Shown here one piece after another: positions 12,001-18,218 of a stretch of DNA of 64,000 bases (positions are counted from its first letter, which is position 1; the number at the start of each line of letters is the position of its first letter). The position numbers were made by a program, and so were the translations under genes. Origin of the DNA: Siphonodentalium dalli (Eukaryota; Mollusca; Scaphopoda; Gadilida; Siphonodentaliidae); NCBI GenBank assembly GCA_032622095.1, contig CP136065.1:153953577-154017576 (forward strand). The letters run 5' to 3'. The notes under the pieces are model-generated. The model did no database searches, was not told where the DNA came from, and worked only from the letters and a program-made list of their open reading frames with translations.

Positions 12001-12684
12001 TACCGGACCACCGAGACTCGGTCCGAGAGCTGGACCTGACCGGACTGCCCCTTCACTGGCCCGGTCCGCATCCCTACTGTTTTAAATTATTCTGGCTACA
12101 ATATAAGCCTCACAATTACAGGTGCACATGTTCCCGTGATGGTGAATATTTGTGTCAAGTTTCATAACATTTAAGCAAGAAAAAATTATGTCCTCAGTAT
12201 GTTGCAATAAATTTCTAAGTCAAAAAGACCGAGAATTCTACAAAAATAAGTCAGACAGACCTTATAATCACAGGTCCATGATGGCAAATACATGTAGCTG
12301 AATCAAGTTTTAAAACATTTGACCAGGAAATGAAGGAATACAAGCCTGGAAAAAAATGGCTCATATATTCTGTTTGACATTTTATCCTATTTGATGGTAA
12401 TTTTGTTGCTTCACCAATAAATTAAAGTGGATGAACAATGGAACATAGGAAATGGCCGAAAGGATTGGAATGGCTAGTCACATTTGAGACCTTGTACATG
12501 TATGGTATGATCAAACCAGTATTTTTGGGGGATCATAAACAGATAATGAATTACTTTATTTCAGATTAAATGAATTAAACCCACAGAACAGATCCATGAA
12601 CACAACCTGTGTATTCAAATCTGCGGTCGTGGAGTTCATGAACAGGGAGTCATCAGAATTATCGGCACCCGATGGTTCATTAAC
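1..12684 (-). CDS. ANKRD54: ANKRD54-like ankyrin-repeat protein gene (partial; 7 exons seen, both ends missing)
   Basis: Minus-strand exons at 12607-12684, 10717-10939, 8659-8706, 5083-5181, 2251-2322, 1395-1442 and 1-59 join in frame. From the 10717-10939 exon onward every visible junction is phase 1 with GT/AG sites. The product has a disordered N-terminal part, a basic stretch (YCHRQQRIKKFK), a leader helix (ISASKNDYNAVMELLDTG) and ankyrin repeats carrying the signatures [29 protein letters not shown] and HGTTPLSLAKG. Order and wording closely follow vertebrate ANKRD54 (LIAR), a small adaptor reported to bind Lyn/Btk-type kinases and shuttle between nucleus and cytoplasm; that role is family knowledge. 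The C-terminal exons lie left of the window and the start-codon exon was not found between 12685 and 18010. Another small ankyrin protein is possible but less likely. Confidence 0.88.
203..350. mobile_element. TA-flanked foldback MITE, family F1 (right arm truncated)
   Basis: The left arm starts CAGTAATACCCTAAATAATC and runs to the hairpin turn near 300-310; the right arm repeats it in reverse but stops at about 350 instead of reaching the expected TA-flanked end. It is one of ten copies of the same palindromic element in the window. It lies in the ANKRD54-like intron. Confidence 0.85.
391..441. repeat. Short hairpin (AAAAGACGTCCTG arms)
   Basis: AAAAGACGTCCTG near 391 is repeated as its reverse complement ending near 441, with a roughly 25-base AT-rich loop. 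It lies between two MITEs in an intron. It could be a tiny MITE remnant; no function can be read from it. Confidence 0.6.
500..748. mobile_element. TTAA-flanked foldback MITE, family T1
   Basis: The element starts CCCTTTCATGA and ends TCATGGAAGGG, and both ends abut TTAA (496-499 and 749-752). Inside are two nested hairpins built on ATGCATTCTCTTATATATG with a CCCATAGGGAGCCTCGC turn, separated by a TTACAAGGTCAAGGTAAATATT-type linker. TTAA target duplication with CCC termini is typical of piggyBac-type elements; no transposase is present. Confidence 0.85.
1395..1442 (-). CDS. ANKRD54: ANKRD54-like exon, ankyrin repeat 3 helix
   Basis: A 48-base exon, phase 1 at both ends, encoding [16 protein letters not shown]. 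It matches AACTNHVPVITTLLRGG of vertebrate ANKRD54 almost residue for residue, which is the best single argument for the family call. Confidence 0.95.
1651..1876. mobile_element. Foldback MITE-like element, about 226 bp
   Basis: AGGGAGCTTTAGATTGAAAA at 1651 is mirrored by TTTTCAATCTAAATCTCCCT ending about 1876. A second inner pair (CAGACTATA and TATAGTCTG) continues the foldback. TA lies at both outer edges. It sits in the intron between the 1395-1442 and 2251-2322 exons; the rest of that intron shows nothing recognisable. Confidence 0.7.
2251..2322 (-). CDS. ANKRD54: ANKRD54-like exon, ankyrin repeat 2
   Basis: A 72-base exon, phase 1 at both ends, encoding AKVLLDRGADPNQQD and ILGNTPLHL. 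It aligns with the human ANKRD54 segment around [23 protein letters not shown]. Acceptor TTTTACAG, donor GTACAT. Confidence 0.95.
   Translation of the reverse strand, partial: LRYCLTEEQIQINRIFWAILHYI
2350..2405. mobile_element. Fragment of TTAA-flanked family T1
   Basis: GGCACAGGGTTTTGTCAAAACTTCAGGAAGC followed by CACCAGTCATGAAAGG and TTAA matches the right end of family T1 as seen at 700-748. The left part is missing, so this is a truncated copy. Confidence 0.65.
2474..2578. mobile_element. TA-flanked foldback MITE, family F1 (shortened, 105 bp)
   Basis: Both termini are present (CAATAATTCCCTAATTAATC and GGGCATTACTG), flanked by TA, but the centre is deleted: the arm stops at GGGTAACTTT and folds back at once. 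It is the shortest member of the internally deleted series of this family in the window. Confidence 0.85.
2808..3043. repeat. G/C-tipped inverted repeat with GGAATACGG iterations
   Basis: AGGCCCCCATCCCCCACCC at the left is mirrored by GGGTGGGGGCCT at the right. Between them GGAATAC(G/C)G occurs repeatedly in both orientations. A 168-residue minus-strand ORF across it is a by-product of the repeat. It looks like a small inverted-repeat element, but no target duplication is clear. Confidence 0.6.
3528..3750. repeat. Two direct copies of a roughly 53-bp dispersed motif
   Basis: CAGGTCAAGTTCGAAT followed by TGGGTT(C/T)GGTCC(G/A)CCCA and TTTTTG(T/C)-GGAGTTATGGT occurs at 3528 and again at 3695. 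The first part recurs near 28755 in an ALG1 intron. It is probably a fragment of a dispersed repeat. A short GGGGGACTAT hairpin lies just left at 3391-3432. Confidence 0.55.
4172..4861. mobile_element. TTAA-flanked element, family T2 (690 bp)
   Basis: CCCTTCTATACTA follows TTAA (4168-4171); the right end reads TATCGAAAGGG before TTAA (4862-4865). The right part holds the paired motif AAATGTTC...ATAATAAGTTCAAC and its mirror. The middle (about 4230-4680, with ATTTATCAACATTTTGTTC) is shared with 37195-37627 and 43790-44200 and may be a second repeat inside this one. PiggyBac-like by its target site; no transposase. Confidence 0.7.
4909..4983. mobile_element. Half copy of the GGTCCCC hairpin family (G1)
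   Basis: The sequence from GCCTGCAAATAGTGTGTCAG through CACCCTCTGGGGACCTCATT is one arm of the family that appears complete at 8036, 9591, 24483, 49329 and 55366. The mirror arm is absent here. Confidence 0.65.
5083..5181 (-). CDS. ANKRD54: ANKRD54-like exon, ankyrin repeat 1
   Basis: A 99-base exon, phase 1 at both ends. It encodes VMELLDTGVDPSSYDD followed by [17 protein letters not shown], a standard ankyrin turn and helix pair (T-ALHFAA-GN). Acceptor TTTTCAG and donor GTATGC are both good. Confidence 0.95.
5438..5612. mobile_element. TA-flanked foldback MITE, family F1 (175 bp)
   Basis: Termini CAGTAATGCTCTAATTAATC and AGAGCATTACTG are flanked by TA. The two arms are almost perfectly complementary and meet at TTGTTGAATGGCAACAA, so the central 40 or so bases of longer copies are missing. 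Confidence 0.9.
5711..7862. repeat. Large diverged inverted repeat, about 2.15 kb
   Basis: The left arm (about 5711-6200) and right arm (about 7490-7862) are reverse complements with scattered changes. Matching blocks include AATTAAAGTGAT with ATCACTTTAA, TGATCAAATAGAAAT with ATTTCTATTTGATCA, GTAAATATTTACAAT with its mirror, and CAGGGTTTCCG with CGGAAACCCTG. The 1.3 kb between the arms has no convincing coding sequence; it includes a CGACGGGACGAACC-type hairpin near 6181-6216. Probably an old non-autonomous transposon. Confidence 0.65.
8036..8503. mobile_element. GGTCCCC hairpin family G1, compound copy
   Basis: This copy has three stacked foldbacks: an outer pair of hairpins (GCAGAATGAGGTCCCCAGAG mirrored at 8062-8154 and again near 8391-8477) and, between them, a longer inverted repeat from AGTCTCAAATTAACATTG to its mirror. 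Outer ends resemble ACCTGGAAATAGTGT and ACACTATATCCAGACCT. It lies just upstream of the 8659-8706 exon. Confidence 0.8.
8659..8706 (-). CDS. ANKRD54: ANKRD54-like exon, leader helix before first ankyrin repeat
   Basis: A 48-base exon, phase 1 at both ends, encoding D-CKNLRISASKNDYNA. It lines up with the ANKRD54 segment LRDSANANDVETVQQ, the capping helix of the first ankyrin repeat. It is too short to stand out as an ORF and was found from the flanking exons and splice sites. Confidence 0.88.
8741..8990. mobile_element. TTAA-flanked element, family T2 (250 bp)
   Basis: TTAA (8737-8740) is followed by CCCTTTCTTAGCTTTCTATA; the right end TACAGAAAGGG is followed by TTAA (8991-8994). The interior carries GAAATGTTCAGATAATAAG and its mirror image. 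It ends about 35 bases from an ANKRD54-like exon acceptor. Confidence 0.85.
9591..9978. mobile_element. GGTCCCC hairpin family G1
   Basis: Ends AAGTCTGGATATAATGTGT and a mirrored GACACCCATCCAGGCTTG bracket a foldback. Right-hand hairpin: CAGAATGAGGTCCCCAGAGG with CCTCTGGGGGACCTAATTCT. The interior AGACCATAGATACTTCCCAG corresponds to the copy at 8036. Confidence 0.75.
10717..10939 (-). CDS. ANKRD54: ANKRD54-like exon, pre-ankyrin basic region
   Basis: This exon has 74 codons plus one base. The acceptor follows TTTTATAG and the donor is GTATGA. Translation starts INVSQDSPDF, contains GITLRYCVPFHNGYD and the basic run CHRQQRIKKFKNG, and ends GRNIL. Vertebrate ANKRD54 has a comparable LRY motif followed by an arginine-rich stretch in front of the ankyrin repeats. 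The upstream frame closes at the acceptor, so this is an internal exon and not the first one. Confidence 0.8.
10940..12606. other. Intron of ANKRD54-like gene with poly-C tract
   Basis: No coding sequence was found. A run of about 24 C residues lies at 11599-11622; its true length may be unreliable in an assembly. A hAT-type element occupies 11700-12076. The remainder is unremarkable AT-rich DNA. Confidence 0.7.
11700..12076. mobile_element. hAT-type MITE, TAGGGATGC ends (377 bp)
   Basis: Ends TAGGGATGCGGTC and GGTCCGCATCCCTA are inverted repeats. Flanks are CTGTTTAA on the left and CTGTTTTA on the right, a 7/8 match as expected for an 8-bp hAT target duplication. The interior is rich in GGACCGG/CCGGTCC palindromes. 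A longer relative lies at 31967. Confidence 0.8.
12607..12684 (-). CDS. ANKRD54: ANKRD54-like exon, acidic N-terminal segment (tentative)
   Basis: A 26-codon open stretch lies between an AG acceptor (12685-12686 on the plus strand reads CT) and a GT donor at 12605-12606. It begins VNEPSGADNSDDSLF and ends ADLNTQ, a low-complexity acidic peptide like the disordered N-terminus of ANKRD54 proteins. It ends in phase 0, which matches the phase-0 start of the next exon at 10939, and an in-frame stop sits just before it. The peptide is not conserved enough to prove homology, so phase and position are the main support. Confidence 0.55.
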
Positions 12685-12920
12685 CTATGCGATGCTATTT
12701 ACACAGAGAAAACACAAACATTTGTACCAGGAACACCATATACATGGCATCAAGTTTACGGTCCATTATATATTCCCTCCCCATTTTTTAAGTGATAAAT
12801 TCAACCCATGAACATACCGGACAGTAACATAATTATATCACAACGTTCAATGGATCTGTTCTTCGTGTTTGAATCATCTGACATATTGGTGATCCACTCT
12901 TGCCAATTCCCAATTCCATA

Positions 12921-12983
12921 CAACTATAGGGCTAAAAATGTTCTTAAACTTCTACTTGTAATAGGGGTACATTTCGAGCCCTG
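12921..12983. mobile_element. Tiny hAT-type relic with exact 8-bp duplication (63 bp)
   Basis: ATTCCATA occurs at 12913-12920 and again at 12984-12991. Between them the right end GTACATTTCGAGCCCTG and the left AGGGCTAAAAATGTTC are inverted copies, as in the larger element at 22391. The left tip has a few extra bases before AGGGCT. Confidence 0.6.
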
Positions 12984-13106
12984 ATTCCATATATTAAAAT
13001 ATAGACATTATATATGATTACTGGTATAGCAATCAATCAATTTGTTTCAGATTATGAAATTATGTGGAGGCCTACATTATTAGCCAGGTTCAACCACTCA
13101 TATGTA

Positions 13107-13211
13107 CAGTAATCGACTTCTTAACAACAGCAGAATTATGGGTAACTTTTCAGGATTTAGTCAGAAATATGGCTTGTTGCCATTAAACGGAAAGCTCTCG
13201 GGGAGCATTTC
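13107..13211. mobile_element. TA-flanked foldback MITE F1, left arm only
   Basis: CAGTAATCGACTTCTTAAC through GGATTTAGTCAGAAATATGG and GGAAAGCTCTC is one arm of family F1. A block of about 10 bases after CAGTA is missing and the second arm is absent. Confidence 0.8.
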
Positions 13212-13469
13212 TGTATACATATAAATACTGGTAAATAAAAATTTCTAAAGTGTGATACCATATAGTATTTCTCCAGAGATGAGTCTGGTGGGAGGAGTCA
13301 GCTGAGTTGAGCTGGCAGACCTATGTGCCACGTACAGTCTTAGGATATAATCATACCGGTCCATATCCATACAATTAAATTCGCTTTGAACATTGCAATT
13401 ATGTGAATACTCAAGTAGGCACCGGGGCAATACAATTCATAATTGCTACAAATTGTCAAACACAAAATA

Positions 13470-13735
13470 TCTGAAATGTACGGAAGCTAGCCCATCAGTC
13501 CCAACGCATAAAAATATATCTGCAATAAATCACAAACCATTGCGATTAATCGCAAACCTTTGCAATTTATCACAAACTTTAATCGCAAAGTTTTAACCTT
13601 TGCGATTAATCGCAATGTAATGAAGCCCCTTAGTGCCAACGCATAAAAAATATATCTGCGATAAATCCCAAGCGACTTTATTTATTGCAGATATATTTTA
13701 TTGAGTTGGCAATAATTATATGAAAGTGTCAATGA
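13470..13735. repeat. Palindromic TTTGCGATTAATCGCAAA repeat cluster
   Basis: Several overlapping palindromes of the type TTGCGATTAATCGCAA occur between 13519 and 13680. They are bracketed by an inverted pair: CAACGCATAAAAATATATCTG on the left and ATTGCAGATATATTTTATTG on the right. It looks like a small foldback element with internal duplications. Confidence 0.6.
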
Positions 13736-15965
13736 CACTGTAGCTCAACTTAGGTAGGGGAATAATTTAATGGTTGACAGTAAATTGAAGAATAGGAAAG
13801 GTGCTAATTGAAATGTCTAACCTGTGCCAAAGGATTTAGTCATGCAAAGAGTAAAATCCAAGATTGCTGCTGGCGGCCATGTTTTTTTGGCCAATTGACC
13901 GCAAAAGGACTCGTTCCCATCTACGTGTCATTGTTAACATCCATGACAAATTTCATGAAGATCTGACCAAAGCTACGACCTGTAGCCCGCGCCAAAGGAT
14001 ATAGGAATCAGGGAGCTAAATGTGTTCTAGAGTCGGGGAGCGAGTACACAGTGGAACCCTAAAGGTGAAGGTAACTGAAGAATGACCTTCACCTGATACA
14101 TGCGACACGTTGTTAAAGGATGACATCGCATTTATTTGATTTGTACATAATATCTAAATAATTTAAACTGGTGAATGAATGGGGGAATGGATTTTTGTGA
14201 GCGGGAAATTTATTTAACTAGCTGCTGTAGTTCTGGATTTTTCCAGATCAAATTTGGCTGTGGGATAGCCCCGTCGTACACTTGGGGATTTATTTTTAAA
14301 AGTAAACACATGACCTATGATTTTTCTTGCATTTTCGTGATCAACTGGTGTCAATCTAGCTGGGTAAACATCACTGGTATGGCCTGCATGCTTCAGTTCA
14401 GTGAATTTGGCGGAAACGTTAACACTGTCGCCTATGTGAAACCATTTAGTTCAGTGATTCCTATAGTCATGCAAAGAGTAAAATCCAAGATGGCTGCTGG
14501 TGGCCATGTTTTCCAGCCGAACGACCCCAAAATGACTTGTTCCCATCTACATGTCATTGTTAACATCCATGACAAATTTCATGAAGTTCCGACCAAAGCT
14601 ACGACCTATAGCCCGTTTGAAATCAAAGATGGCCGCCAGCGGCCATGTTTTTTGGCCGAACGACCCCAAAATGACTCGTTTCCCATCTACATGTCATTGT
14701 TAACATTCATGACAAATTTCATGAAGTTCCGACCAAAGCTACGACCTATAGCCCGTGCCAAAGGATTTAGTCATGCAAAGATTAAAATCCAAGATGGCTG
14801 CTGGCGGCCATGTATTTTGGCCGAACGACCCCAAAATCACTCGTTCCCATCTACATGTCAATATTAACATCTTTGACATATTTCATGATGATCAGACGAA
14901 CAGTACGACCTGTAGCCCGCGCCAATGGATTGAAATTTGAAATCAAAGATGGCCGCCAGCGGCCATGTTTTTTGGCCGAACGACCCCAAAATGACTCGTT
15001 TCCCATCTACATGTCATTGTTAACATCCATGACAAATTTCATGAAGTTCCGACCAAAGCTACGACCTGTAGCCCGCGCCAAAGGATTTAGTCATGCAAAG
15101 AGTAAAATCCAAGATGGCTGCTGGCGGCCATGTTTTTTGACCGAACGACCCCAAAATCACTCGTTCCCATCTACATGTCAATATTAACATCCATTACAAA
15201 TTTCATGATGATCAAACGAACAGTACGACCTGTAGCCCGCGCCAATGGATTGAAGTTTGAAATCCAAGATGGCCACCAGCAGCCATGTTTTTTTGCCAAA
15301 TGACCCCAAAATGACTCGTTCCCATCTACATGTCAATGGCAACATTCATGACAAATTTCATAAACATCGGAAGAAATGTATGACCTGTAGCCCGTGCCAA
15401 AGGATTTAGTCATGCAAAGAGTAAAATGAAAGATGGCTGATGGCAGCCATCTTTTTCGGCCGAACGACACCAAAATGACTCGTTCCCATCTACATGTCAT
15501 TGTTAACATCCACGACAAATTTCATGAAGTTCCGACCAAAGGTATACAACCTGTAGCCCGCGCCAAAGGATTTAGTCATGCAAAGAGTAAAATCCAAGAT
15601 GGCTGCTGGCAGCCATGTTTTTTGGCCGAACAACCCCAAAATCTCTCGTTCCCATCTATATGTTAATATTAACATCCATGACAAATTTCATGATGATCAG
15701 ACGAACAGTACGACCTGTAGCTCGTGCCAATGGATTGAATTTTGAAATCCAAGATGGCCACCAGCGGCCATGTTTTTTGGCCGAATGACAGCAAAATGAC
15801 TCGTTCCCATCTACATGTCAATGTCAACATTCATGACAAATCTCATAAAGATCAGACCAAAGGTAGCCATGCCAAAGGAAATTGTTGACAGACACACGCA
15901 CACACAGATACACGGACGCCAAACCATGGCAATAGCTCAAACTTACAAAGTAAGTTGAGCTAATA
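13720..15965 (+). repeat. Element with tandem array of about 160-bp units (family A1, copy 1)
   Basis: The array is bracketed by TGTCAATGACACTGTAGCTC (13725-13745) and AATAGCTCAAACTTACAAAG with GTTGAGCTA (to about 15963). Ten units are seen, each with a block like AAGATGGC(C/T)GC(C/T)GGCGGCC, then GACCCCAAAATGACTCGTTC, ATCTACATGTCA, and GACCTGTAGCCCG. Two unit types alternate, one with TTAGTCATGCAAAGAGTAAAA and one with TTGAAATCAAAG. Opposite-orientation copies with the same brackets lie at 40031-41630 and 47102-47637. The long ORFs across it are repeat artefacts. Confidence 0.9.
14002..14463. mobile_element. TA-flanked TIR element inserted in the tandem array (462 bp)
   Basis: The regular unit order breaks at 14001 and resumes at 14464. 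The inserted piece starts TAGGAATCAGGGAGCTAAATG-like and ends CATTTAGTTCAGTGATTCC plus TA, an inverted pair, with TA on both flanks. No coding sequence for a transposase is present. Confidence 0.75.
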
Positions 15966-16962
15966 ATGGACTTCTGTAGAAATGAATAACCATGCATGTA
16001 TGTTTATTCGAAATGCTCATGAGAGTCTTTAATGTGGCTGTCGTCATGCAAATTACTACTTAATGCAAGTTACCAGTACATGTACATTAGTGTTGGAAGG
16101 TTATAGAATTTACGTTTCGGCTTTTTGGGGTAAAAAACCTCGGTTTTGGTTTTAGTATGCAATCACTTAACATATAGCAATTAGTCCAACACAACTGGAC
16201 AAAGCAGGCACTACCAGTTACAGAGGGTCATGATAAATTGGGGAACAGCTTGCTGTGTTGCTAAATCATGAACTTTAATGAGAAGGTGAGATAAAAGTAT
16301 TATTGAACCATCAAGTTTAAACACACACAAATTAGTTGTGCCCGACTGACCAAATTTCTTGATGCTGACCTTAAACTTTTTTTCCTACTCTACACAAATA
16401 TTCCGGGCCCCCCATACCAAAATCAATACATAAAAGTGAAACGCAAATACAGCAACGTTTCATGCATACAAGATGAAGTCCCATGTGACTTATATTGATA
16501 CCGATATCATTTACAATCAATACTGCATTGAATTGTTTAAAGACAAGGCCGTGGTAATCATGCAATCAGTTACGATGTAGCATGTGCCCACAGTTCCTGG
16601 ACAATGATGACGTAATTACGCATTTGATGTTCCCGCTCAGTTTGTGGGTGAGAGATATCGATACGCGCAAAAATAACTGCCGCAATCAACAAGACGCAAA
16701 TAAGTGCACGTACGTGTACACGACAATTGTCCAGCTCAAATTCGTAATATTTCGTTGAGCGTTATAGATAAAAGTTCAATTTTATTGACCGATTAACCGG
16801 GAGAATGAAGTTTTAGAAATTGCAGTTAAACTACCGACTTTATTTCCGCACGGAACGAAATGTTTCGTCATGCACACGTCATCAATTCAAATAAAGTGCA
16901 CACTTATTCTAAGACAGTTGACAATAAAGGTGACAAAAGTCAACGACCTACTCATGCATATG
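15966..16962. other. Gene-free spacer, nothing recognised
   Basis: No exon, RNA gene or repeat with clear structure was seen. Base composition becomes less AT-rich toward 16600-16900, where several CG dinucleotides occur. The unlocated first exon of the ANKRD54-like gene could lie here, but no candidate with a fitting start and phase was found. Confidence 0.4.
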
Positions 16963-17043
16963 CCGAGAGCTTTCCGATGAATGGCAACAAGCCATATTTC
17001 CGACTAAATCCTGAAAAATTACCCATAATTCTGCTGTGGTTAT
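16963..17043. mobile_element. TA-flanked foldback MITE F1, right arm only
   Basis: CCGAGAGCTTTCCGATGAAT through CCATATTTCCGACTAAATCC and CCCATAATTCTGCTGTGGTT is one arm of family F1. The outermost terminus and the other arm are absent. Confidence 0.8.
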
Positions 17044-17152
17044 ATAAGTGGTCAATTACTTTGGGAATGTAGTTCGTGTTAACTGAGTGGCCACTCATCG
17101 ATCTGTAGGTTCCAGAACAAAAAGTTTCCGGACCATTTCCCACGTGGAATAA

Positions 17153-17390
17153 CATTTATTTTCGGTTCGCATTCTCATTTTTGCATGGACATGCTTCCTC
17201 AATTCAGTTTCGTTTGGCAACGCAAACACAATCAGTCTGTAAAATTCTAGACTAATTTCTTCTTGTCTTTGCCATTTATTTTCGGTTCGCATTCTCATTT
17301 TTGCATGGACATGCTTCCTCAATTCAGTTTCGTTTGGCAACGCAAACACAATCAGTCTGTAAAATTCTAGACTAATTTCTTCTTGTCTTT
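17153..17390. repeat. Exact tandem duplication, 118-base copies at 120-base spacing
   Basis: The block from CATTTATTTTCGGTTCGC to ACTAATTTCTTCTTGTCTTT occurs at 17153-17270 and, identical in every base, at 17273-17390. Identity implies a recent duplication or an assembly artefact. It lies about 0.6 kb upstream of the ALG1 start codon. Confidence 0.95.
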
Positions 17391-18010
17391 AATTGCCAGA
17401 TATTGGCCTTCAGTCCAGATACAAAATTTGGATCGTATAACGGATTTAACCGATCACCGTAAACGCGGTATTTTGTATTTTGCTCGGTTCGGTTTCTCGG
17501 TGTTGAGACCGTTACAACTCTAATGTACATTTATATCTGAACCTGGCTAGTAATTTTTCCAAAACTACAATAACTTTTAAAATAAGTAACTGTAATGACA
17601 AAATTCAATACCGTTTGAAAGATATTTGGTCTGTCATGTGAATCCTTTCTGACTGGGGTGCCTTCGGGTTCCACCATACTATTCGGGTTCAACCATACTA
17701 TTCAGAACTTTCAAAAAGCTAAATTTTCCGTGGACACTTTTGTGAAAATGTTTGTGAAAGCAACCAATGTCGCTTACGAACTAAAAATACACTCGTAAAA
17801 TTTGCCACTTCAGTCCAGAGTTTACCGAAAGCAACAAAGTCGTCTAAAATTAACGTCGCTTTCATCAATTTCGCCACTTCGACCCTGTTGGGGATGATAT
17901 TGGGCCTGGATGTCGAATAATTCCACTCACTCTCACAGATTATATTTTTATGTAACAAGCGACACCAACCCGGAAGTAAACATTTTACACGTGCTTATTT
18001 GTTTACGAAC
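17391..18010 (+). promoter_or_regulatory. Presumed ALG1 upstream/promoter region
   Basis: This 620-base stretch separates the duplication from the ALG1 ATG. No TATA box at a fixed distance was recognised; the region has more CG dinucleotides than the introns. ATTCGGGTTC-AACCATACTATTC is nearly duplicated at 17667-17703. Its role is inferred from position only. Confidence 0.4.
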
Positions 18011-18218
18011 ATGTTTGATGTTGGCATCTTTGCTCTGCTATTCGCGATTTTCTTAGTTTGTTTTATCATTATATATGTATTGTTGAATTATTCTGTTAGA
18101 GGTGATAGCAGCGTGTGTGTTGTAGTGCTTGGAGATGTCGGCCACAGTCCACGAATGCAATATCACTCAATATCTCTGACACAAGAAGGATTCACTGTTG
18201 ATCTTGTTGGATACACAG
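18011..18218 (+). CDS. ALG1: ALG1 exon 1
   Basis: The ATG at 18011 has A at -3 and is followed by a hydrophobic anchor ([20 protein letters not shown]). The nucleotide-sugar-binding start [20 protein letters not shown] and [12 protein letters not shown] follow. An in-frame TTG lies 12 bases upstream, but no earlier ATG. The donor is GTTAAT, phase 1. Confidence 0.95.

Noticed and set aside
13245-13430. Minus-strand ORF starting MDMDRYDYIL as ANKRD54 exon 1
   Set aside because: A phase-0 donor could be forced, but the peptide is unlike the family and the splice site is weak.
14175-15187. ORFs of 230 and 125 codons over the tandem array
   Set aside because: They are made by the repeated array units. 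The unit length is not a multiple of three, so frames shift from unit to unit, and similar ORFs appear on both strands. No protein family resembles them.
17719-17958. 79-codon minus-strand ORF next to the ALG1 start as ANKRD54 exon 1
   Set aside because: It has no resemblance to ANKRD54 N-termini, and its possible donors are in phase 1 whereas the next exon needs phase 0.
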